From Corallococcus soli (GTDB taxonomy: Bacteria > Myxococcota > Myxococcia > Myxococcales > Myxococcaceae): 64,000 bases of DNA. Where the stretch lies: assembly GCF_014930455.1 (NCBI RefSeq), contig NZ_JAAIYO010000006.1, positions 186,001 to 250,000 of the forward strand. Reading direction: 5' to 3'. Shown here piece by piece: positions 1 to 8,210 of this stretch. The notes under the pieces are model-generated. The model saw only the letters and a list, made by a program, of their open reading frames with translations. It was not told where the DNA came from and searched no databases. Numbering within the stretch: the stretch's first letter is position 1; each line of letters starts with the position of its first letter. The position numbers and the translations under genes are program-made.

Positions 1-912
1 CGCGATGCGCTCCACGCCGGCATACGGCTCCTTCTCCAGCTCCTCACCGAACACGTCCGGATCCAACTCCTCGTAGGACACGTCCGTGAGCGGCGCGCTC
101 CGCCACACCCGCTCCAGCGCGGTGCGCAGCAGGTCCTCACCCTCCACCACCGGCGCGCCCGTGTAGAGCACCAGCGTCCCACCCGGCATCAGCCGCTCCG
201 CGCCCTCGCGCACGATGCGCACCGACAGCTCCGTGCCGTGCGTGCCGCCCCCATCCCGGTACGTGCGCCCATCCGTGTCCGCCAGATACGGCGGGTTCGC
301 CATGATCAGATCGAAGGAACCCGCGACCTCCTGAAGCAGGTCGGAGCGCACCACCTGGACCCCGTGCGCACCATTCAGCCGCGCGTTCACCCGCGAGAAC
401 ACCAGCGCCTCCGGATTCAGGTCCGCGAGCACCACCTCCGTGCTCCGCCCCGCCACCGACAGGGCCCCCGCGCCCGAACCACACCCCAGGTCCACCACGC
501 GCCGGAACGTGCCCGGCGTCCGCTGCAACAGCGAACAGAACCGGTAGGTGTCCGGACCGAAGAACACCGCATCCTTCTGCGACGTGGGCCACGCCGAATG
601 GACGTACAGCCCCGACCCCAGCGTGGAGAACCGCACCTGGCTGCGCCGCTTCCCGTCTCCACAATCCTCCAGCGCCCCCGCCTGCTCCAGCGCGGACTCC
701 ACCCGCGAACTCAGCACGCCGGGCGCGAAAGGCCGGCTCCACCCGAACACGTCCCGCAGCGAGCGGGCCTCACGCGCCTCGGAGCGGGCATTCACCCGCC
801 GGTGCGTCTCCGGTGTCACCGTCGTGAAGGCATAGCCCTCCGCCCGCAGGGCGCTCCCCAACGCGACCAGCGCGGCCTCCCTGGCGCCACCTGCCTCATG
901 CCCACCGTCCAC
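1..912 (-). CDS. Class I SAM-dependent methyltransferase with NPPY motif (C-terminus cut by window edge)
   Basis: Seen: a glycine-rich SAM-binding motif I (VDLGCGSGAG, about residues 140-149) and NPPY at about 206-209, the signature of methyltransferases that modify amide or exocyclic amino nitrogens. An N-terminal domain of about 130 residues precedes the catalytic fold, as in RsmC/RlmG-like and HemK/PrmC-like enzymes. Whether the substrate is an rRNA base or a protein glutamine cannot be told. The frame is open to base 1, so 304 residues are visible and the C-terminus is missing. The GTG start at 912 was chosen because GAGGGGG lies 4 nt upstream. A TTG 30 nt further upstream (942) is an alternative, and it is worth noting that the repeat at 1784-1867 preserves the same upstream reading frame. 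Confidence 0.85.
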   Translation of the reverse strand, partial: MDGGHEAGGAREAALVALGSALRAEGYAFTTVTPETHRRVNARSEAREARSLRDVFGWSRPFAPGVLSSRVESALEQAGALEDCGDGKRRSQVRFSTLGSGLYVHSAWPTSQKDAVFFGPDTYRFCSLLQRTPGTFRRVVDLGCGSGAGALSVAGRSTEVVLADLNPEALVFSRVNARLNGAHGVQVVRSDLLQEVAGSFDLIMANPPYLADTDGRTYRDGGGTHGTELSVRIVREGAERLMPGGTLVLYTGAPVVEGEDLLRTALERVWRSAPLTDVSYEELDPDVFGEELEKEPYAGVERIA

Positions 913-972
913 ATCACCCCCTCGCAGGATCCGTTCACCCAATGTTGGACATGCCCTGACGTCCGACAAGGA
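882..972. repeat. Copy 1 of a diverged direct repeat (start region of the methyltransferase gene)
   Basis: About 80 bp here matches 1784-1867 at most positions, apart from a 9-bp stretch present only in this copy. Both copies include the segment TGCCCACCG, the segment TCGCAGGA and the dyad described at 943-968. The copy covers the first codons of the methyltransferase and the DNA upstream of it. Read on the minus strand, both copies can encode a similar peptide (shared elements PTL, HEAG), which suggests duplication of a gene start rather than of a pure control site. Confidence 0.6.
943..968. promoter_or_regulatory. Dyad TGTTGGAC-N10-GTCCGACA, copy 1
   Basis: Two 8-bp arms separated by 10 bp form an inverted repeat with one mismatch. 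It sits 31 nt upstream of the methyltransferase GTG start, in operator or promoter position. The same arms with the same 10-bp spacing occur at 1838-1863 while the spacer sequences differ, which is the pattern expected of a protein-binding site. The binding factor is unknown. Confidence 0.45.
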
Positions 973-1147
973 GCCCTGCCGCCTCCACCCTCCTCCGCAC
1001 CCGCCGACCCCAGCGCCCGACAGGCAAGGGTTCACCTGGCGGCGTCCGTCTTCCCGCACCTTCACCACGCTGCGGCGCGCTGGAGGCCGTACTCGTCGTC
1101 ACCGTGGACGTGCACCCCTCGCGTGGACGCACGGTCCCCGTGGAAGC

Positions 1148-1735
1148 TCACCAGGCACTCGCCTCGGACACGGCCTCCGCTTCCTTCGGGTAGAGCACCT
1201 GCCGGCCGTGGAGTCTGGCGAAGGCCGTGAGCTGATGCGGCTCCAGGCGGGTGGGCCCCGTGATGTGCATCACCTGGACTCCCCGGGCCCAGAGCGCGTC
1301 TGCCAGGAGCGAGCGATGGCACCGCCACCGCAGCGCCTCCGCGCACATGACGGCCACGGGCCCACGCAGCGCGACCTCGCGCAGCGCCTCAAGTCCCCGC
1401 GCGAAGTCCTCCGTCAACATGTAGTCCGCGTAGCCACGAAAGCTCGCGTTGCGCCACGCCCCGTTGGGTGAGTCCTTGCGCGCACGCCGCAGGCCACCGA
1501 GCGCCGCCAGGTGCAGGTGCTCCACGCCTGCTCGCGCGAGCAACGGCCCGAGCACGTCCACGTTGAACTGCGGGTTGTGGCGCGAGCGCGGCACGGTGCG
1601 AATGTCCACGAGCGTCCGCACCCCGTTCGCCCACAGCATCCCCACCAGCTCCTCCACCGGGCGCGTGGAGTGGCCCAGGGCGAACACCTGGACGCCACTC
1701 CAGCCTGGGGCCCGCCTCGGCATCCGCGCGACCAT
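1148..1735 (-). CDS. DUF488 family protein
   Basis: This 195-residue protein shows the DUF488 hallmarks: LGHSTR near residues 20-25, a PRSRxNPQFN segment, and a C-terminal cysteine/histidine motif (CAEALRWRCHR) around 131-141. Members are cytosolic proteins of unsettled biochemical role. The conserved Arg and Cys residues suggest nucleotide or nucleic-acid binding, but this is inference. The frame stays open upstream to 1909. The ATG at 1735 was chosen because GGAGG sits 7 nt before it and family similarity begins just after it. It is read in the same direction as the flanking NUDIX and methyltransferase genes. Confidence 0.85.
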   Translation of the reverse strand: MVARMPRRAPGWSGVQVFALGHSTRPVEELVGMLWANGVRTLVDIRTVPRSRHNPQFNVDVLGPLLARAGVEHLHLAALGGLRRARKDSPNGAWRNASFRGYADYMLTEDFARGLEALREVALRGPVAVMCAEALRWRCHRSLLADALWARGVQVMHITGPTRLEPHQLTAFARLHGRQVLYPKEAEAVSEASAW

Positions 1736-1783
1736 CCCCACGCCTCCTGACAAAAGGCCGGGCCTCCGACGCATGCCCGCCGC

Positions 1784-1867
1784 CCACGCGGCCCCTGCTT
1801 CGTGCCCACCGCCCCTTCGCAGGAGCCCTTCATGCAGTGTTGGACGTCCCCCTGCGTCCGACAAGCA
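1784..1867. repeat. Copy 2 of the diverged direct repeat (between DUF488 and NUDIX genes)
   Basis: Second copy of the element at 882-972, lying in the 170-bp gap between two minus-strand genes. It keeps the TGCCCACCG, TCGCAGGA and dyad segments but lacks a 9-bp stretch of copy 1. It lies upstream of the probable start of the DUF488 gene, and the reading frame through it joins that gene in frame. Confidence 0.6.
1838..1863. promoter_or_regulatory. Dyad TGTTGGAC-N10-GTCCGACA, copy 2
   Basis: Same arms and same 10-bp spacing as the dyad at 943-968. It lies about 100 bp upstream of the DUF488 start on the minus strand. The spacer differs from copy 1 at about half of its positions. Confidence 0.45.
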
Positions 1868-1905
1868 GCCTCGCGGCCCGGGGTGCCCGCCCGCGAAGGG
1901 GCGCC

Positions 1906-2544
1906 TCAACGCCCGGCAGGCAGGGGAGCATCCAACACGTCCTGCACGCCCGGCACCTCAGCCACGAGCAACAGGAAGTCGCGCAGGATGCGCGCCGTGG
2001 CGCCCCAGATGACGTGCTCGCCGTGCGTGTAGAAATGCACGTCGTGCTCCTGTCCCTCCCACGCGTGGCGCTCCACGCGGAGGATGGCCGGGTCCATCAG
2101 CCGCACCAGCGGCACCTCCAGCACCAGGTCCACCTCCGCCGGGCTCGGCACGTACTTGCCGTCCCCCGGAATCACGCCCACGTAGGGGTGGATGCGGTAC
2201 GCGGACGTCGTCGGCGCCTCATCCAGCTGGCCCAGGATGCGCACGCCGCCACGCGCGATGCCCAGCTCCTCCTCCGTCTCGCGCAGCGCGGTCTCCAGCG
2301 GCGTGGCGTCAACCGCGTCCTGACCGCCGCCCGGAAACGCGTACTGCCCCGCGTGCGTGCGCAGGTGCGCGGGCCGCCGGGTGAAGACCATGCAGGGCAC
2401 GCCGTCCCGTTCGAACAGCGGCACCAGCACCGCCGCCTCGCGCAACACCCGGCCCGGCAGGTCGAACGTCCGCGGTGGGCGCGCCTTGAGCCGCGACTCC
2501 AACGCATCGAACAAGGCCTCCACGCGCACGGCTTCCGTCCCCAT
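1906..2544 (-). CDS. NUDIX hydrolase, coenzyme A pyrophosphatase (NudL) type
   Basis: A 212-residue NUDIX protein. The NUDIX box spans residues 72-96 and ends in RETEEELGI. Directly before it is the NudL/CoA-pyrophosphatase signature (FTRRPAHLRTHAGQYAFPGG, about 54-73), which in characterised relatives marks enzymes that split CoA or acyl-CoA into phosphopantetheine and 3',5'-ADP. The ATG overlaps the stop of the upstream uppP gene (ATGA), so the two are probably translationally coupled. Specificity for CoA is inferred from the motif. Confidence 0.88.
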   Translation of the reverse strand: MGTEAVRVEALFDALESRLKARPPRTFDLPGRVLREAAVLVPLFERDGVPCMVFTRRPAHLRTHAGQYAFPGGGQDAVDATPLETALRETEEELGIARGGVRILGQLDEAPTTSAYRIHPYVGVIPGDGKYVPSPAEVDLVLEVPLVRLMDPAILRVERHAWEGQEHDVHFYTHGEHVIWGATARILRDFLLLVAEVPGVQDVLDAPLPAGR

Positions 2545-3437
2545 CAGTCCGTGACTTGCTTTTCGACCGGCGCCTTCGTCGGCGCATCCGGCGTCGACAG
2601 GTTCTCCACGCCCGACATCGGCTTGAGCACGTTCGCCTGCAGCAGCCCCAGCAGCAGCACGCCCAGCGCGATGCGGTACACCACGAACACCAACGTGGTG
2701 CGGCGCTTCAGGAAGTTCAAGAGCCACGCGATGGCGCCCATGCCGGACGCGAAAGCCACCAGCGTGCCCACCACCAGCGCCATCGTGGACGGCCGCGTCG
2801 TCGCCTCCAGCAGGTGCTTCAGCTCGAAGATGCCCGCCAGCGTCGTCGCCGGAATGGACAGCAGGAACGAATAGCGCGCCGCGTCCTCGCGCTTGAGCCC
2901 CAGCGACAGGCCGCCCGTCAGCGTCGTGCCGGACCGCGACGAGCCCGGCACCAGCGCCAGCGCCTGCCACAGGCCGATGATGATGCCGTCCCGCCACGTC
3001 ATGTCCGCCACCGTGCGCGTGTGCGACGCGCGCTTCTCCACGACGAACAGCACCACCGCCAGCACGATGAGGCTGCCCGCGATGACGTAGAGCGACCGGA
3101 ACTGCGTCTCGATGAGCTTCTTGAACGCCAGCCCACAGAGGCCGATGGGCAGCGTGCCCACCCCCACGAACCACGCGAGCCGTGACTCCAGCGTGCCGAA
3201 CGGGTCGCGCTTCACCAGGCCCTGGAAGAACGCCGTCACCAGCGAGACGATGTCCTTGCGGAAGTAGATGAGCACCGCGGCCACCGTGCCCAGTTGGATG
3301 ATGGCCGAGTACGCGGCCCCCGGGTCGGCCCAGCCGAACAGCTCCGGCGCGATGCGCAGGTGCGCGGTGGAGCTGATGGGCAGGAACTCCGTGAGACCCT
3401 GGACCAGACCCAGGACGATGGCTTCTAGAAGGCTCAT
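2544..3437 (-). CDS. uppP: Undecaprenyl-diphosphatase (UppP/BacA)
   Basis: An integral membrane enzyme that dephosphorylates undecaprenyl diphosphate to recycle the lipid carrier for peptidoglycan and other surface polymers. Seen: 297 residues, the family motif GLTEFLPISSTAHL (about 14-27, with the catalytic Glu17), the second motif PGSSRSGTT (164-172) and about eight hydrophobic segments. The length is slightly above the usual 270, with a hydrophilic C-terminal tail of about 25 residues after LLLGLLQANVL. It begins the uppP-NUDIX operon and is divergent from the YchJ-like gene. No strong Shine-Dalgarno sequence precedes the ATG. Confidence 0.95.
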   Translation of the reverse strand: MSLLEAIVLGLVQGLTEFLPISSTAHLRIAPELFGWADPGAAYSAIIQLGTVAAVLIYFRKDIVSLVTAFFQGLVKRDPFGTLESRLAWFVGVGTLPIGLCGLAFKKLIETQFRSLYVIAGSLIVLAVVLFVVEKRASHTRTVADMTWRDGIIIGLWQALALVPGSSRSGTTLTGGLSLGLKREDAARYSFLLSIPATTLAGIFELKHLLEATTRPSTMALVVGTLVAFASGMGAIAWLLNFLKRRTTLVFVVYRIALGVLLLGLLQANVLKPMSGVENLSTPDAPTKAPVEKQVTD

Positions 3438-3560
3438 AGGGGCGGTGCGCCAGGGATATGCCCTGCCCCCCTGGCCCGCAAGCGCGAAGGTTCCCCTCCC
3501 GTCCTCCCGGTTCGCCACCCGACCGTCCACCGGACAAAGCCGGGTAGGCTTCACGCCTCC

Positions 3561-4034
3561 ATGCCGCCCGTCCCCCTGTGCCCCTGCTCCTCCGGCCAGC
3601 GCTACCGACAGTGCTGCGCCCCCTTCCACCGCGGCGAAGCCGAAGCGCCCGACGCCGAGCGCCTCATGCGCAGCCGCTACAGCGCCTTCGCCCAGCGCGA
3701 CGCGGCCTACCTGTGGAAGACCCTCCACCCCGACCACCCGATGCGCGCCCGCCCGGAGGCGGACGTCCTGCGCGAGCTGCGCGCCTTCGCCCAGGGCCAC
3801 CAGTACCCGGGGCTCACGGTACTGGGCCACCAGCCCCCGGACGCCTCCGGGCTCGCCCGCGTCCTCTTCTTCGCCAGGGTGTTCGAGAAGGGCAAGGACC
3901 AGTCCTTCGTGGAGCGCTCCGACTTCCGCCACGATGGCACCGGCTGGCGCTACCTGGACGGCGTCCTCAAGCTGCCGCGCGAACTGTCCGTGCCGCCCGA
4001 GTCCCTCACGCTCGACACCTTCCCTGCGGACTGA
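3561..4034 (+). CDS. YchJ-like protein with N-terminal SEC-C-type metal-binding motif
   Basis: A 157-residue protein of the YchJ family. The N-terminus has a cysteine cluster CPCSSGQRYRQCC (Cys7, Cys9, Cys18, Cys19) like the zinc-binding SEC-C motif of SecA. An NTF2-like fold typical of YchJ follows, with RSRYSAF around 37-43. The function is unknown, and cytosolic metal binding is inferred from the motif. It is transcribed away from uppP and converges on the pseudopilin gene. Confidence 0.88.
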   Translation: MPPVPLCPCSSGQRYRQCCAPFHRGEAEAPDAERLMRSRYSAFAQRDAAYLWKTLHPDHPMRARPEADVLRELRAFAQGHQYPGLTVLGHQPPDASGLARVLFFARVFEKGKDQSFVERSDFRHDGTGWRYLDGVLKLPRELSVPPESLTLDTFPAD

Positions 4035-4037
4035 CGC

Positions 4038-4076
4038 AAAAAGGGCGCGAAATCCCCTGTCAGGATCTTCGCGCCC
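4038..4076 (-). terminator. Rho-independent terminator, minus strand
   Basis: A perfect 9-bp stem (GGGCGCGAA paired with TTCGCGCCC, 4043-4051 and 4068-4076) with a 16-nt loop. On the minus strand it is followed at once by TTTTT. It would end transcripts from the GspG-like gene or from any minus-strand RNA made across 4089-4214. On the plus strand the stem is followed by C-rich sequence, so it is a poorer terminator for the YchJ-like gene. Confidence 0.8.
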
Positions 4077-4088
4077 CCGCGTCCTTCT

Positions 4089-4214
4089 GGGTGCTGCCCG
4101 GCCGGAGAGGCCCTACACGCACTGGTACGGCCCCCTTCACGGGGGGCTTGCGGTTCAAATCCGCTCTGGCCTGAAACGCCACCCAATCGCGGCTTCTCCA
4201 CTCGGGCAGCACCC
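4089..4214. other. 12-bp inverted repeat enclosing a tRNA-like sequence
   Basis: GGGTGCTGCCCG at 4089-4100 is perfectly complementary to 4203-4214. Inside, on the plus strand, 4100-4171 resembles a tRNA. A 7-bp acceptor-like stem (GGCCGGA with TCTGGCC) closes the structure. A GCGG-TTCAAAT-CCGC arm has a canonical T-loop, a C/G-rich hairpin presents TTCAC, and a D-loop-like GGTA is present. It is not a normal tRNA: the T-stem is 4 bp, the anticodon arm has a 6- or 8-nt loop, and the D-loop is about 16 nt. No variable arm fits selenocysteine tRNA. It could be a decayed tRNA-Glu-like gene or part of a structured RNA. Confidence 0.45.
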
Positions 4215-4227
4215 TTTCATCCCTCCC

Positions 4228-4644
4228 TCAGCGCGCGGACACCGTGTCCAGGTCGCGCGAGGAGAGGTCCCGGTCGTCGCCCTCACCGCCCGGCGCTCCG
4301 TCCGCCCCCAGTGACACGATGACCGGCCTGCTCCGCTCCAGCGTGTACACGTAGTCCTGGCCCCACGGGTCCTGGGGGAGCTTCGTGAGGATGCCCTCGT
4401 CCACCAGCGCGCGCAGCCCCGTGGCCGTGTCCGGCAACCGGCCCTTCTTCACCGCGTACAACTGCAGCCCCTGCTCGAGCCCCCCGAAGTCCAGCGACAC
4501 GCGCTTCTCCTTCGCCGTCCCGAACTGGCCCATCACCGCCACGCCCACCGCGGCGGCGATCAACCCCAGGATGGTGATGACCACCATGATTTCAATCAGT
4601 GTCATGCCGCGCTGACGCGGCACCCGTCGCCTGCTCTTGTCCAT
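4228..4644 (-). CDS. Type II secretion major-pseudopilin-like protein (GspG family)
   Basis: 138 residues with a class III prepilin signal: a basic leader, cleavage expected after Gly13, then Met14-Thr-Leu-Ile-Glu18, the conserved Glu5 of the mature protein. A hydrophobic helix to about residue 36 follows. The C-terminal part matches the GspG pattern (GLRALVDEGILTKLPQDPWGQDYVY) with the proline-aspartate-proline-tryptophan-glycine region that helps bind calcium in GspG. The ATG at 4644 follows GGAAGGA at 6 nt. No other gsp genes are adjacent, so it is an orphan pseudopilin here. Confidence 0.88.
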   Translation of the reverse strand: MDKSRRRVPRQRGMTLIEIMVVITILGLIAAAVGVAVMGQFGTAKEKRVSLDFGGLEQGLQLYAVKKGRLPDTATGLRALVDEGILTKLPQDPWGQDYVYTLERSRPVIVSLGADGAPGGEGDDRDLSSRDLDTVSAR

Positions 4645-5031
4645 GTCTGTCCTTCCGACACGGCGCCCCACGCGCCGGTCCCAGGCGGGACGGCGCCTTC
4701 CGTCAGGCACCGCGTCTCACCCGGGAGGAGCGTGTTTGCAATCAGCGCGCCGGGGAGGGCCGCCGCACGCCACGCTCCACCGCCGACCGTGGAGAAAGGA
4801 TGCATGTCTGTCTTTCTGACAGGAGGACGCCGCGCCTCGCCGCCACCGTGTCCACCAGGAAGCCGTTGTGCCCGTCTTGGATCTGATGGCGGATGCCACC
4901 CACGTTCCCACCGATGACGGGCGTGCCCTTCCACATCGCCTCCGCCGCCTCCGCCCCCACGCAGCGCGCGCAGTGCTCCACATTGCCCGCGGCCGCGCAC
5001 GCCCCGGCCCCGGAGGAGCGCCTTGCGCCGC
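4645..5031. other. 387-bp gap holding a gene relic and a copied start region
   Basis: No intact gene is supported. The stretch holds the glycosyltransferase fragment at 4844-4942. It also holds a second copy (4803-4821) of the ribosome-binding/ATG segment of the pseudopilin gene (CATGTCTGTC followed by TTC and GACA in both). From that second ATG a frame of 67 codons runs to a stop at 4602, overlapping the pseudopilin gene in another frame, with no recognisable product. Confidence 0.5.
4844..4942 (-). pseudogene. Relic of a trehalose-synthase (TreT)-type group 1 glycosyltransferase
   Basis: About 33 codons read EAMWKGTPVIGG followed by NVGGIRHQIQDG and HNGFLVDTV. This is the strongly conserved C-terminal nucleotide-sugar-binding segment of TreT-like GT4 glycosyltransferases, which usually run to about 400 residues. 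Similarity stops abruptly on both sides and no start codon or catalytic domain remains. It sits directly downstream of the formyltransferase gene on the same strand, so it is probably a remnant left by deletion. Confidence 0.65.
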
Positions 5032-5949
5032 TCAGGGCTCTTCCGGAGTGTACGCCGCCAGCCACAACGGCGAGTCCCCGCACTGCACCAGGCACTCGTC
5101 CCCCTGCCGCGCCAGGAGCGTGCCCGGCGCCGCCCGGGGGTCCTCTCCCCGCCACGCGCGCGTGCGCTGCACCCGCACCCACCGGCCCTGCAACGGCGCG
5201 CGCGCATCCCCCTGGCCCTCGCGCCACACGGCGAAGCGGCACGCGCGCACCTTCAGGTGCACGGAGCGCGCGGTGTCCCGCCAGTCGATGTCCCGGTACG
5301 CCAGTTCGAAGAAGGGCGCGGGTGTCGCCCCCGCGTCCACCTGCGGCTCGCCCGCGTCTCCCCGGGCCACGCGCTCCAGCGTCCTGGGCAGCAGCCGGCG
5401 CGACGCGCGCATCAGCTTCTCGAAGAGGGTCTCCTCCGTGTCCTCGTCGATGACGGGCAGCGTGCCCTGCACCAGCACCGGCCCGGTGTCGAACGTCGCG
5501 TCCATCCGGTGGAACGTCAGCCCCAGCTCCCGCGCGTCGTCGCGCAGCGCCCAGCCCACGGGACACGGGCCCCGGTACTTCGGCAGCAGCGAGGGGTGCA
5601 CGTTGATGGCCCCCCGGGGCGCCAGCGCCAGCGCCTCTGGCGTCAGCTTCCACGGGAAGAAGAAGGACAGGATGAGGTCCGGCTTCAGCGCCAGGAGCCG
5701 CGCCGCCAGGTGCGCGCGCTCGCTCACCAGCAGCACGTCCAGCGACGGCGGCGCGGACTCGAACAGCCGCCCCAGCTCCGCCCACCCCTCCATGTCCAGG
5801 GGACGCGGGCCTCGCACGCCCGCGGGCACCACCAGCGCCACCACCTCATGCCCCTGGGCCCGCAGCGCCAACGTGAAGTCGTGCGCCACCGACGGCGCCA
5901 CGGTCAGCAACACGATGCGCCAGCCAGACGCGCCACCCGAAGTCGGCAT
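5032..5949 (-). CDS. Formyltransferase-family protein (methionyl-tRNA formyltransferase-like)
   Basis: 305 residues with the formyltransferase catalytic set: Asn116 and His118 in NVHPSLLPKYRGP and Asp154 in FDTGPVL, the residues that use 10-formyltetrahydrofolate in Fmt, GART and ArnA. A C-terminal domain of about 90 residues resembles the Fmt C-terminal OB-like region. Genuine fmt genes usually sit beside def and run to about 310-315 residues. There is no def here and the N-terminus is divergent, so it may be a paralogue formylating another amine, such as a sugar nucleotide. Its stop is 90 bp from the TreT relic. Confidence 0.8.
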   Translation of the reverse strand: MPTSGGASGWRIVLLTVAPSVAHDFTLALRAQGHEVVALVVPAGVRGPRPLDMEGWAELGRLFESAPPSLDVLLVSERAHLAARLLALKPDLILSFFFPWKLTPEALALAPRGAINVHPSLLPKYRGPCPVGWALRDDARELGLTFHRMDATFDTGPVLVQGTLPVIDEDTEETLFEKLMRASRRLLPRTLERVARGDAGEPQVDAGATPAPFFELAYRDIDWRDTARSVHLKVRACRFAVWREGQGDARAPLQGRWVRVQRTRAWRGEDPRAAPGTLLARQGDECLVQCGDSPLWLAAYTPEEP

Positions 5950-6009
5950 GGCCGTCTCCTAGCAGCTCACACCCCGTGTGCGCCCGGCCCGTGTGCGCCG
6001 CTCCACCCT

Positions 6010-6050
6010 GAAAATGAAGACGCGCCCGCCCCCTTGAGGGAGCGAGCGCG
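6010..6050 (-). terminator. Terminator after metK
   Basis: An imperfect GC-rich stem (6021-6050) lies 27 nt past the metK stop. On the minus strand it is followed by TCTTCATTTTC, a moderately T-rich tail. Its position and strand fit metK. Confidence 0.6.
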
Positions 6051-6076
6051 TGGGTTCAGGCGGACTCCGCCAGACG

Positions 6077-7267
<1,191 letters not shown>

Positions 7268-7315
7268 GTCTTCTCGGGCTTCGCGCTATTCCAGTGATGC
7301 AGCGCAGGCGGCGGA

Positions 7316-7344
7316 CAGTAAACGTCCAGTCCCAACAGAGTCAA
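7316..7344 (-). promoter_or_regulatory. Predicted sigma-70-type promoter of metK
   Basis: On the minus strand TTGACT (7339-7344) and TTACTG (7316-7321) are separated by 17 nt, placing a start near 7308, about 40 nt before the metK ATG. No SAM-riboswitch core was recognised in this short leader. Confidence 0.55.
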
Positions 7345-7499
7345 ACCTGACGGCAGGGACATTTATTCGTCTGGGAGCCCACCCGGGCAGCCGGCCCCAA
7401 CGTGGCAGGTGAGGCCGCCAGCCGGTTGAATTTAGTCCGTCGCGGCGCGTTTCCCTGGGCTACAGGACTCGCGCCGTTCTTCAGGAGGTCACCACCCAT

Positions 7500-8099
7500 A
7501 TGAACCTGAACGCCCACTTCCGCTCCCTCTCCATGCTGGTTGCCGTCACCCTCGCCGTGCCCGCGTTCGCCGCGCCCAACAAGGCGAATGACGCCATCAC
7601 CAAGCCGGTGAAGACCGTGGTGCAGTCCGTGCGCTACGAGAAGGACCTCAAGGCCCTGGAGAACCTGGGCGGCGACCAGCAGGGCGCCTTCCTCCTGGGC
7701 GACAACTGGACCAAGGGCACCGACGCCCAGAGGAAGGAATTCCTGCAGCTCTTCCACAGCCTCTTCGCGAAGCTCGCCTTCCCCAAGGTGCGCGAGAACT
7801 TCAAGAACCTGGACTCCATCACCTACGACGAGCCGCAGGTGACGGGCGACAAGGCGCTGGTGGGCTCCACCATCTTCATCAACCACCCGCTGAAGAAGCA
7901 GGAGATGAAGCTGAAGTATTCCGTGGAGAAGGTGGGCGCCGCGTGGAAGGTCGTGGACGTGTCCGTGCTGGGTGACTCCATGCTCACCGGCATCCGCGAG
8001 GACCAGGTGGGCCCCCTCTTCAAGGAGGGCGGCTGGGACGGCCTGCTCGGCGCCATGCGCGCGAAGAACAACGAGCTCGCTGCGGTGAAGCTGAAGTAA
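7500..8099 (+). CDS. MlaC/Ttg2D-like periplasmic lipid-binding protein
   Basis: 199 residues with a signal peptide (about 1-24, ending AFA). The fold matches the toluene-tolerance/MlaC family, periplasmic carriers that move phospholipids between membranes. Family features seen are the ...YRVEK/YSVEKVGAAWKVVDVSVLGDSM strand region and a C-terminal KEGGWDGLLGAM helix. The HpnM proteins of hopanoid clusters belong to the same superfamily and are paired with HpnN-type MMPL proteins. An MMPL protein lies two genes downstream here. AGGAGG is 11-12 nt before the ATG. Confidence 0.85.
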   Translation: MNLNAHFRSLSMLVAVTLAVPAFAAPNKANDAITKPVKTVVQSVRYEKDLKALENLGGDQQGAFLLGDNWTKGTDAQRKEFLQLFHSLFAKLAFPKVRENFKNLDSITYDEPQVTGDKALVGSTIFINHPLKKQEMKLKYSVEKVGAAWKVVDVSVLGDSMLTGIREDQVGPLFKEGGWDGLLGAMRAKNNELAAVKLK

Positions 8100-8139
8100 T
8101 CCAGTCACGGGCCGCGTTGAGCAGCCAGGCAACCAGGCC

Positions 8140-8170
8140 TCCTGCCTCCCCCCGGGTTCCGGGGGAGGCA
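8140..8170 (+). terminator. Hairpin after the MlaC-like gene
   Basis: TGCCTCCCCC pairs with GGGGGAGGCA around a short loop (8143-8170), 40 nt after the stop. There is no T-tract, so it could end transcription weakly or protect the 3' end. Confidence 0.5.
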
Positions 8171-8210
8171 CGGGCCGGGTAGGCTCCGCGTCCCCCCCAG
8201 CGTCTGGCGA

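Noticed and set aside
1736-1909. N-terminal extension of the DUF488 protein
   Set aside because: The extension has no family similarity and lacks a ribosome-binding site, whereas GGAGG sits 7 nt before the ATG at 1735. It was kept only as evidence that the repeat at 1784-1867 is coding-derived.
4100-4171. A functional tRNA, including a selenocysteine tRNA
   Set aside because: The acceptor-like stem and T-loop are good, but the T-stem has 4 bp, the anticodon arm has a 6- or 8-nt loop, and the D-loop is oversized. No long variable arm exists for tRNA-Sec. Reported as tRNA-like only.
7268-7315. A SAM-responsive riboswitch in the metK leader
   Set aside because: The leader after the predicted promoter is only about 40 nt and shows none of the conserved SAM-riboswitch or SAH-riboswitch elements I could recognise.
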